The notes beneath the pieces were generated by a model, which saw nothing but the letters and a program-made list of their open reading frames with translations, did not search any database and had not been told where the DNA came from. Positions 1 to 6,600 of a stretch of DNA of 7,656 bases are shown piece after piece (the first letter of the stretch is position 1; every line of letters begins with the position of its first letter). The position numbers and the translations under genes were made by a program. Origin of the DNA: Ignavibacteria bacterium (lineage in GTDB: Bacteria; Bacteroidota; Ignavibacteria; Kapaibacteriales; UBA4661). The stretch lies in NCBI GenBank assembly GCA_013298375.1, contig JAAFHM010000223.1:1-7656 (forward strand), written 5' to 3'.

Positions 1-16
1 AACGACGACTATCTTG

Positions 17-48
17 AAAAAGTGCTTTTTGCACTATAACTTTTTTTT
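17..48. terminator. Probable bidirectional rho-independent terminator
   Basis: A 5 bp stem AGTGC (21-25) / GCACT (31-35) encloses a T5 loop. Read on the minus strand the stem is followed at once by a short U-run (the A-run at 17-21), so it could end the pentapeptide-repeat transcript, whose stop lies about 50 bp away. Read on the plus strand an eight-T run (41-48) follows after five bases, so it could also stop a gene entering from the left. The stem is short, so strength is uncertain. Confidence 0.5.
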
Positions 49-87
49 CATGCGATTGCCCTGATATTCAATACAACAAGTCGCAGC

Positions 88-672
88 TTATCGAATCTCA
101 ATATCATACTTATCCAGCAGTCCCACAATTCCTTCGCGCGAAAACTTGGCTTTTTTGATACGATTCCGCTCAGGGTCGAGCGAATAATTGAACGCTGTCC
201 GAAAATCCACCTTTTCCACGACGGTATTGTCAAAAACCGCCTGCAATAAATCGCAGTCGTCGAATACCGAACCCGACACATCTGCTTGGGTAAAATCTAC
301 TTCCTGAAGGCTACAATGCTTGAAGTGCGTCTTCTTCAGACTGAGTTTGTAGAACGACGCAAGTTTTAGTGTGCAATGGTCGAACGAAACTGCAAACAGG
401 AAATCATTACAATTCTCAAAATGCAGCCCAACAAGTTTGCAGTCTTTGAAGCGCACATCTCGTAGTGCCGTTTGTGTAAGATTTGCCGAACTGAGATTAC
501 ACGTTTGAAAGACGCATTCCGAAAACTCAATATTCGACAAATCTGCGCTAAAAAAATTGCAATTCACAAACGTACAGATTTCGTATTCGCCCATCGGTAG
601 GGGGTTTTGTGTGAAATCAATATGGTCGAAGGATTGCTCAGAAACATAGGTTTTATCAAGGTTTTTGCTCAT
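88..672 (-). CDS. Pentapeptide-repeat protein, 194 aa
   Basis: The protein is built almost entirely of pentapeptide repeats (A/C-D/N-L/F-x-x). Between about residues 17 and 165 units such as FVNCN, ADLSN, IEFSE, CNLSS, ANLTQ, VRFKD and VDFTQ recur at five-residue spacing, which predicts a right-handed quadrilateral beta-helix. A short helical tail follows, ending in LLDKYDIEIR. There is no signal peptide or membrane segment, so it is probably cytosolic. The family includes Qnr and McbG, which mimic DNA and protect gyrase, but most small members have no known function and nothing here shows gyrase binding, so no gene symbol is given. The ATG at 672 is preceded by a purine-rich AAGAGAGA about 8 nt upstream. 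The IS5 element begins about 20 bp upstream of the start, so the native promoter has probably been displaced. Family call is firm; role is unknown. Confidence 0.9.
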   Translation of the reverse strand: MSKNLDKTYVSEQSFDHIDFTQNPLPMGEYEICTFVNCNFFSADLSNIEFSECVFQTCNLSSANLTQTALRDVRFKDCKLVGLHFENCNDFLFAVSFDHCTLKLASFYKLSLKKTHFKHCSLQEVDFTQADVSGSVFDDCDLLQAVFDNTVVEKVDFRTAFNYSLDPERNRIKKAKFSREGIVGLLDKYDIEIR

Positions 673-690
673 TTTTTTCTCTCTTGTACA

Positions 691-709
691 TTAGACATTA
701 TCTATGATA
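691..709 (+). repeat. IS5 element left terminal inverted repeat
   Basis: Nineteen bases, TTAGACATTATCTATGATA, are perfectly reverse-complementary to 1763-1781. The outer TTA/TAA may be target rather than element sequence. Confidence 0.85.
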
Positions 710-807
710 CCGTTTCCACTATATTTTTGATACTTTGATTTTAACGAGGCAGTATGCTGCCTTGTTTCGGAGAATTGAAAGTATGTATTTTACAATCAAA
801 ACGGTAT
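707..807. repeat. Subterminal inverted repeat in IS5 left end
   Basis: ATACCGTTT (707-715) is repeated in exact inverted form as AAACGGTAT (799-807), and the similarity continues a few bases further out with mismatches. It brackets the leader hairpin and lies upstream of the transposase start. It could be a transposase or regulator binding-site pair; the role is unknown. Confidence 0.5.
745..764 (+). other. Hairpin in IS5 leader, upstream of transposase
   Basis: CGAGGCAG (745-752), loop TATG, CTGCCTTG (757-764) forms an 8 bp stem with one G-T pair, followed by TTT. It lies between the left end and the transposase start (857). It may be a weak terminator or leader structure limiting read-in transcription from outside the element, a known protective device of several IS families. 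The function is inferred. Confidence 0.45.
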
Positions 808-856
808 GATAAGCGATTATTGAGTATTTTTGTGATAATTTTTCAGGAAAAATATC

Positions 857-1753
857 ATGAAAAATCATCGCCAAAGCTATGCTGGTATTAGCAATGATCA
901 GACACATCAAGCGCTTACAGGCTTGAGTCGAGAAGCATTTGCAGAACTTTGCTCATATTTTACTCATGGCTGGCAAGAACTACATTCCTTTACCCTTGAT
1001 GGTAAGCCTCGTCAGCGGCAAGCAACGACCAAAACGAGTGATGTTCTTCCGACATCAGAGAATAAACTCTTCTTTATTCTCAAATTCTGCAAGACCAATC
1101 CTTTACAAGAGGAGCTGGCTCATGATTTTGCTATCCCTCAATCTCATGCCAACAAGTGGATACACACGCTCCTGCCCGTACTGTCGGGAACATTGTATCG
1201 CATGAGACAAGCTCCAGCAAGGGATGTGCGGTATTTGAACGAAATACTTGAAGCATAGACCATACCGTTATGGATGTTACCGAGCGACGACGGGAACGCC
1301 CTGATAATCATGAAGCCCAAAAAAGCGCTTATAGCGGTAAAAAAAACGCATACCGAAAAAAATCTTGTCATAACAGCACCAGATAAACGCATTCTCTACC
1401 TCGGCGACAGCACTGACGGTTCGGTGCATGACAAGAAGATCGCCGATAAAGCCACATTCCTTTTCTCGGCAATGATTGTTCTTTTAGCGGACAGCGGTTT
1501 CCAGGGATTCGATATTGGCGAGGCAAGGCTACTGCTACCCTGCAAGAAACCACGCAAGAAAGAGCGCCCCGAGCATGAGCGGACATGGAATACTTTTCTG
1601 GCAAAGGTGTGCGTGATCGTCGAACACGCACTGGCAAATGTCAAAACTTTTCGGATTATCAAAGACGTTATTCGTCTCAAAAAATCAATAACCCGTGACA
1701 TGGTTATGGAAATTGCTTGTGGATTAGCCAATCTCCGCCTATCTTTTCCGTGA
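857..1753 (+). pseudogene. IS5-family transposase, split by two frame changes
   Basis: This is a DDE (RNase H-fold) transposase in three frame segments. Segment 1 (857 to about 1251, stop 1256-1258) holds the N-terminal region and a helix-turn-helix (about residues 80-112, ending QSHANKWIHTLLPVL). Segment 2, one frame back (about 1252-1340), contains MDVTERRRERP, whose Asp (1273-1275) is the first catalytic residue, followed by YSGKK. Segment 3, back in the first frame (from about 1341, stop 1751-1753), begins THTEKNLVIT and has the second Asp in LLADSGFQGF (1490-1492) and the catalytic Glu in VIVEHAL (1622-1624). YSGKK joined to THTEKNLVI matches the family's usual YSGKKKRHTxKN block, so the second shift lies in the A8 run 1339-1346. 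Joined, it would be about 298 aa, normal for the group. The start is the ATG at 857, with CAGGAAA upstream. No recognised slippery heptamer exists at the first break, so mutation or sequencing error is likelier than programmed frameshifting. Confidence 0.8.
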
Positions 1754-1762
1754 AATTTACCT

Positions 1763-1781
1763 TATCATAGATAATGTCTAA
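1763..1781 (-). repeat. IS5 element right terminal inverted repeat
   Basis: This is the exact reverse complement of the left repeat. It starts about 9 bp after the transposase stop codon, as expected for a compact IS. Confidence 0.85.
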
Positions 1782-1785
1782 TAAG

Positions 1786-1804
1786 TATATTTGCGTTGAA
1801 GAGG
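1786..1804 (+). promoter_or_regulatory. Possible -7 box and RBS of the interrupted small ORF
   Basis: TATATTTG (1786-1793) fits the Bacteroidota -7 consensus TAnnTTTG, and AAGAGG (1799-1804) is a good ribosome-binding site four bases before the ATG at 1809. No convincing -33 TTTG box is seen, either with the IS5 element present or removed. The box and start are so close that the leader would be very short. The RBS is better supported than the promoter. Confidence 0.3.
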
Positions 1805-1857
1805 CTCTATGGAGACAGAGCAATCAAATGAAATTTTTGAGCGTATCGGAATGTTGT

Positions 1858-1866
1858 TAAATTTTA
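1858..1866 (+). repeat. IS4 target-site duplication, left copy
   Basis: TAAATTTTA lies directly outside the left inverted repeat and is identical to 3241-3249. Confidence 0.92.
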
Positions 1867-1886
1867 CACTAGTTTTGACAGTTCTT
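1867..1886 (+). repeat. IS4 left terminal inverted repeat
   Basis: It starts CACTAGTTTTGACAGTT. It pairs with the right end with a mismatch at position 3 and further mismatches from position 15. It contains TTGACA pointing inward, which could act as a -35-like box. Confidence 0.88.
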
Positions 1887-1905
1887 TGGCAAGAAAAAAG
1901 ATTTG
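1874..1905 (+). promoter_or_regulatory. Candidate transposase promoter in the IS4 left end
   Basis: TTTTGACA in the left inverted repeat supplies a TTTG/TTGACA-like upstream box. AAGATTTG (1898-1905) about 20 bases later partly matches the Bacteroidota TAnnTTTG element. The placement about 65 bp before the start codon is sensible, but the downstream box departs from consensus. Confidence 0.3.
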
Positions 1906-1968
1906 AAAAAACCCGAAAGAAGCGCGAACTTTCAGGATTCAACCACGAATCTTGGAAAGGAAATCGCT

Positions 1969-3219
1969 ATGCTTCTTCCGGTATGTTCTTCGCTATTCAA
2001 TGCCTTGCGCCCAGTTTTTACGCGCTCTGCATCGTACGGGATCGTTTGCGGGATTCTTGTGGGCATGATACTCTCACAAGGTGATACCACGCTGAGCAAT
2101 GTCTATCTCTCACTGACAGCATTCGCGCCCGATGCAGTCAAGCGGTATTGGTCGTTGGAACAGGTCTTGCGCCGCCGTTCTTGGCAGGTCGAAGACCTGA
2201 TAATCGCCTTCACAGGGTTCTTGCTATCAATCTTTCCTCATGGACGCTTCATTGCCGATATTACCCATACCACCACGCAAGGCAAGCACCAAGCCGCTCG
2301 TAGCTACCGCAAGAATCCTCATTTCCGCAAAGGCTATGAAAATCAATCCAAATTTCTGGCGGGTAATGATATTCTTTCTTTAGCCTTGGTGGTCGATGAA
2401 ACAAAGGAAAACGGACGGATTCAACGCTATTGCTTTGCTCTGGGCGGTATTCTTTTGCGCCTCTCAAACAAACGCCGTGGCGAGAAACAAAGCCTTGTCC
2501 GCGCTATTGAACGCATTGTCCCCAAGGGAAAAACGGTTCTCTACGACCGGGGCGGTAATGATGCCAAAACCATCAATCGCCTTGCCGAGAACTACACCTA
2601 CATTACCCGACTCAACGCCAATGCCGTCTTTTACAGCGACCGAGAGTGCAAGCATAAACTCGACATCAAAGAGGATTCCCGCGTGGCAGAGAAACGCAAA
2701 CGTGAGAATGTCTATCGTTCGCACCATATCTGCTACCGCAAGGGGGTCAAAAAGCCTGTCTTGGTGGTTGCCGAGTGGTTCTACAACCGCCCTAAACGGC
2801 GTTGGCGCGTGGTCTTTTATCTCTGCACCAATACCGACCTTGAGTCGGAGCGCGTTATCGAAGAATATACGCTTCGCCGTCAGATTGAAACCACGCACGG
2901 CGATAGCAAGCTCTTGACCGGATTTGAAGATTGTCGGCTGCGCTCCAAAACAAGTATTGAGGCATGGTGTTGTCTTTCGCTGATGGCAACCGGTATCCTC
3001 GAATACCTCCGATGGAAACTGGCGCAGTCATTTGACCTGAAGCACACCACCAATGGAGTCCTGCAAACCTTGCGGATGCACTGGTATCATCCGAAGAATC
3101 TCACTAGAGGCTTGGTATGCTCCTACCTCCGCCATTGCTTGCTGCGGGGGCAACGAAACCCCGAAACTTCTGGGGCAGACTTCTTTACAAAGAACGCTCT
3201 TGAGCCGCTTGCTACCTAG
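1969..3219 (+). CDS. IS4-family transposase, 416 aa
   Basis: This DDE transposase catalyses excision and insertion of the surrounding element. The catalytic triad is visible: first Asp in FIADITHTT (residue 97), second Asp in VLYDRGGND (193), and Glu in the IS4 hallmark Y-x2-R-x3-E-x6-K, read as YTLRRQIETTHGDSK (Tyr300, Arg303, Glu307, Lys314). The N-terminal 90 residues are helical and presumably bind the ends. An in-frame ATG at 1903 would add 22 residues, but the ATG at 1969 is preferred: GGAAAGGAAA sits just upstream at proper spacing, and the extension is polar and repeat-like. Length is normal for IS4, and no frameshift or missing key residue is seen, so the enzyme is probably functional. 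It ends 21 bp from the right inverted repeat. Confidence 0.92.
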   Translation: MLLPVCSSLFNALRPVFTRSASYGIVCGILVGMILSQGDTTLSNVYLSLTAFAPDAVKRYWSLEQVLRRRSWQVEDLIIAFTGFLLSIFPHGRFIADITHTTTQGKHQAARSYRKNPHFRKGYENQSKFLAGNDILSLALVVDETKENGRIQRYCFALGGILLRLSNKRRGEKQSLVRAIERIVPKGKTVLYDRGGNDAKTINRLAENYTYITRLNANAVFYSDRECKHKLDIKEDSRVAEKRKRENVYRSHHICYRKGVKKPVLVVAEWFYNRPKRRWRVVFYLCTNTDLESERVIEEYTLRRQIETTHGDSKLLTGFEDCRLRSKTSIEAWCCLSLMATGILEYLRWKLAQSFDLKHTTNGVLQTLRMHWYHPKNLTRGLVCSYLRHCLLRGQRNPETSGADFFTKNALEPLAT

Positions 3220-3220
3220 A

Positions 3221-3240
3221 GAAAATTGTCAAAACTACTG
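3221..3240 (-). repeat. IS4 right terminal inverted repeat
   Basis: Read on the minus strand it starts CAGTAGTTTTGACAATTTTC, the partner of the left repeat. Confidence 0.88.
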
Positions 3241-3249
3241 TAAATTTTA
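3241..3249 (+). repeat. IS4 target-site duplication, right copy
   Basis: TAAATTTTA lies directly outside the right inverted repeat and is identical to the left copy. The next base C also matches the first base of the element, so the identity appears as 10 bp. Confidence 0.92.
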
Positions 3250-3354
3250 CCCTACACAAAACCTTGATGATGTTTCCAATTACACAAAATTCTGGATCCG
3301 CTTTTTTGAAGTCATTACAACGGTCAGTCAACAGTCATTTTGTACCGCAAAGCT

Positions 3355-3369
3355 ATGACTTTTAGTCAT
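3355..3369. other. Short perfect palindrome
   Basis: ATGACT, loop TTT, AGTCAT. It overlaps the stop codon of the interrupted small ORF. No T-run follows on either strand, so it is not a standard terminator. It could be an operator-like site or chance. Confidence 0.3.
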
Positions 3370-3603
3370 GGAAAAATCATACTTTTGGCTACTTTTTTTA
3401 GACAGAAAATTTCGACAAATTTGCCGTAGCCGAAAAATATCATACCGTACCATTCAAAACGATATTTGATGCTACTTTTCAGGCACTATTTTTCACAACA
3501 ACACACGCTTTTTCTCCGCCATTACTGAATAATGTGGGCTTTAGAGCCTTTCGGGTCAATCATGAGACTTCTTCTTAACGCGACTTAGCAGGATGCAACG
3601 ATT
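3366..3603 (+). promoter_or_regulatory. Non-coding leader of the T9SS protein gene
   Basis: No credible gene is seen in these 238 bases, which are AT-rich. TACTTTTG at 3380-3387 fits the Bacteroidota -7 consensus TAnnTTTG, but no clear -33 box precedes it and it would give a 5' leader of about 210 nt. A GATATTTG at 3461-3468 is a one-base variant of the same box. GCAGGA lies about 9-14 nt before the ATG at 3604 and is the probable RBS. The segment 3438-3475 shares an 11-mer with the IS5 left end, noted separately. No known RNA family was recognised. Confidence 0.35.
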
Positions 3604-6600
3604 ATGAACCTCTTTTCCCTCTCTCAACCTTTCGGCATAGCCGATAAAACAGGACCAATTCGGTTTGCAAAGCGCTTCCATCTTGGTAGCTTGGTCGTTT
3701 TGAGCCTTGCGATAGCATTGCTTTTTGCACCACAAGCCCAAGCACAACAAACTGGCGGACTGAGTGGCTCGATAACACTGCCCTCAACCTTAGCGACGCT
3801 GACAGGTCGCCTAACAAGTATCACCATTCGCCTTGTCAGCACGACGGATGCGACAACGTTTTCTACATCGCCAAACGTTAACGGTCTATTTTCTTTGTCG
3901 AATGTGACGATTGGTACATATAACGTCATTCCATCGTTAAGTGGGGCAGTATTTTTTCCAAGTAGTACCACCGTTATTATTTCCACACAGGATATTGCGC
4001 GTGTTACACTCGGCGTTGTGCCACCTTTGCCCGTTATCTCTGGGCAGATTATTGGTGCCGAGAATGCGCGACCATTCCCGTTTGCGCTTGTAAATATTAG
4101 CAGTGGCGACGCAAGAATAACAACCACGCTTGATGCTAATGGTCAATTTGCTGTTCCTGTTTCTACTACTGGCACCTATACAATTACTCCAACCACCTCG
4201 ACATTGCGTGTTGGCTATGTGTTTATTCCCACACAGGTCACGGCACTTGTTGATGCGAATGGTGTTGTATCTCATTCGCCAACATTTGCTGCGGCATTGC
4301 CGAAATATCGCTTGCGTGGTATTCTTCGCAGCCCTCTTGGGGAGATGATTTCGGGAAATGCAGACATTCGTGTACAGACAATTTCTCCAATAGGAATGGT
4401 TATCGGCGAGTTGTCCACGACAGCGGTGGTTAGCCCCGAAGGGGGCGAGTTTACGCTCTCGGTGAGCAATGGAACATACCGTGTTGTTGTTGCTTACGGT
4501 TCGCCTATTCCACCGATTTACACAATTACGCCAAATAATCGCATTGTCAATATTCTGGATGTTCCCGCCGATATTGGTGAAATAGTCATTACGAATCGTC
4601 TCTATCTGGTTCAAGGCAGAATTATCAGCACTAACGGCAATCTTATTCTTCCCATGCCGCAAGTGCCCGTGCGTTTAGAGCAGTTCGGAACAAATCTTGC
4701 CATTACAAGTGCTACGACTGATGCAAACGGCAACTTTACGATTCTGCTTGATGCTTCACGGTTTACGGCGATACCACTGCGGCTAATTGTTACCTTGCCT
4801 GGTTTTACATTGCGTTACAAAGGAAATAACACGGATAACGACCTCGCATTGGAAGGGCTTCGTGATGATTTGGCATTGGGTGATATTCTTGCCGTGCGCA
4901 TTCCTCCACAGCCATTTCCGGTCAGAGGTCGCTTGGTCTATCCTAATAATGTACCTGTCCTTGCGACCATCGTTGCACTTGTGACGAACGCAAACAGCGT
5001 TATAACAACAAGCCGAGAGATGAATGTTGTTCTTGACGGAGCAGGTAATTACACCATTCCGGGCATTACTTCTGGTTCATTTCAAATATCTCTGCGCTCA
5101 CCGAATCTTGTCTTTAATCCGCCGCTCATTGACGTATTTATGCCACGCGACGCTGGAACGACGTTCAACGTTCAGGCGACGTTTATTCCCATCCTTGTTT
5201 CGGGACGAGTCCAAACCGTTCTCGGCACGCCCGTTCCCGGCGTACCAATGCGTGTAAATGGCAGTGCCAATGGCGTTAGTACGCTTACCGATGCCAATGG
5301 TAGATATACTCTCTCGGTCAGTGGTCAATATCCCGATAGCCGTTGGTTTATTTTTCCAACCCTCCAAGTAAATACCTTTTATCCACCAACACGATTGGTG
5401 GTAACAGATATCAATAGCCTTGCCCTAAGTTCGATGGATTTTCGGGCAACATCAACCACCAGTACACTACCGTTATCAACAATTAGTGGTAGAATTACGT
5501 TTTTGGATAATAATGGGCGTGAACAGGGTTTGGGCAGGGTGACGTTAAGCGATGGTACTCGCACGATACAAACAGATGCGAACGGTAATTATACCTTGCG
5601 AGATATTCCCAATGGCTCTTATACCGTTTTTCCTGCATTGAGCGGCTATATTTTTACCCCACCAACGCTTAATGCAAGCATTCTTGGTGGTAACAAAACA
5701 TTGAATCAAAACTTTGTTGCACGCCTCAGACCTGATGTGACGAATCGCTCCCCTGTTGTTCGGAGACCAATCAACGATATTCCTGTCATTGCCGCAGCAA
5801 CAACCCCAATACCGTTTGTCTCAGTATTTACCGATGCCGACAATGATTCATTGCTGATAACTACTGCCATTGAAGACCCTACGCTGCTTCGCACAAGGAT
5901 TCGGGATAATACGCTCTTGATTGATGCGCTTTCCGAAGGCAATACGATGGTCAGTTTGATTGCCAATGATAATCGTGGTGGGACGACAACGGCATCGTTC
6001 CGTGTTACCGTCAGTCGCCCCTTTGCAACCCCAACGCAATTTACCCGTGAAAAGGGTAATATTAATACAAACATCAACGCAGCAATCGTTATTGAACCAC
6101 AAACTATTTTTGCGACAACACCAGTTAATGGTGAACTTGGGGCGTTTAATCGTAATTGTGAATGTGTTGGTTCAATTGTCTGGACGGGTAATAACGCGGT
6201 TTTGCCTGTATGGGGTGAAGATAAAGAGAACGATATTCCGGGAATGGGAATTTCAGATCCTATTAGTATTCGTTTCGTTGATAATATTCAACGCAGATCG
6301 AAACTCACTCGTGCTATTTATTTTCACAATGCCCAACCAGGGTTGTGGCCTATTGATCAAGCCGTTATTACAGCAATTCCTACATTAGAGGATGATGAAT
6401 GTAAGCCAATACAAAATATCGTGATGTCAACCCGCAGTGAGCAAAATTCCTTTGAGGCACACATTACGCCGAATCCTGTCTCCAATAAAGCAACGCTTTC
6501 CTATACGTTGTCAAGCGCTGGCGTTGTCAATGTAGAGTTATGGAATATATTTGGACAGCGCGTTACCGTCTTGGCTTCGGGATATTATGCTTCGGGTGAG

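Larger units (their letters stand above)
694..1778 (+). mobile_element. IS5-family insertion sequence, about 1085 bp
   Basis: The element is delimited by inverted repeats, GACATTATCTATGATA on the left and its exact reverse complement on the right, and carries one transposase of IS5/ISL2-IS1031 type on the plus strand. It is flanked by TA on both sides. The symmetry extends outward as TTA on the left and TAA on the right, so the exact ends are ambiguous by up to three bases. IS5 subgroups of this kind duplicate 3 bp of form TNA; here the two TNA triplets differ in the middle base, so a clean 3 bp duplication is not visible. Both ends are intact, but the transposase reading frame is broken twice. 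Confidence 0.85.
1867..3240 (+). mobile_element. Complete IS4-family insertion sequence, 1374 bp
   Basis: The element is bounded by imperfect inverted repeats, CACTAGTTTTGACA on the left and CAGTAGTTTTGACA on the right (13 of 14 match, with partial matches further in). It is flanked by a perfect 9 bp direct repeat TAAATTTTA. Target duplications of 9 bp and above and a transposase with the YREK signature are typical of IS4. The single transposase fills nearly the whole element, ending 21 bp before the right end. Intact ends, intact gene and identical target copies suggest a recent, potentially active insertion. Confidence 0.93.
1809..3365 (+). pseudogene. Small ORF of unknown function interrupted by the IS4 element
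   Basis: An ORF starting METEQSNEIFERIGMLLNF (1809-1866) runs into the IS4 element. If that element and one copy of its 9 bp target duplication are removed, the frame continues from 3250 as TLHKTLMMFPITQNSG and ends at TAG 3363-3365, giving 57 aa. A good RBS (AAGAGG) precedes the start. I do not recognise the product. It has no signal peptide or clear membrane helix, and composition is unremarkable. Continuity across an insertion point gives modest support, but a 57-codon ORF can arise by chance. It diverged from the pentapeptide-repeat gene before the IS5 element separated them. Confidence 0.35.

Noticed and set aside
88..672. Calling the pentapeptide protein a Qnr quinolone-resistance determinant
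   Set aside because: The fold class is shared but no Qnr-specific loops or close sequence match can be shown from the sequence alone. Many Bacteroidota pentapeptide proteins have unknown roles.
1252..1260. Programmed -1 frameshift site at the first break of the IS5 transposase
   Set aside because: The sequence CTTGAAGCATAG contains no X-XXY-YYZ heptamer or homopolymer, so recoding there is not supported.
1903..1968. Upstream ATG giving a 438-residue IS4 transposase
   Set aside because: It lacks a good RBS and adds a polar stretch. The ATG at 1969 has GGAAAGGAAA at proper spacing.
2396..2917. Overlapping plus-strand ORF of 173 codons and its antisense within the IS4 transposase
   Set aside because: These are out-of-frame shadows of the intact transposase, which carries all catalytic motifs in its own frame.
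3937..4662. Long minus-strand ORF of 241 codons inside the T9SS gene
   Set aside because: It is antisense to a clear multi-domain coding sequence. Its product is rich in Asn, Arg and Cys with no domain, and it has no RBS, which is typical of a shadow frame.
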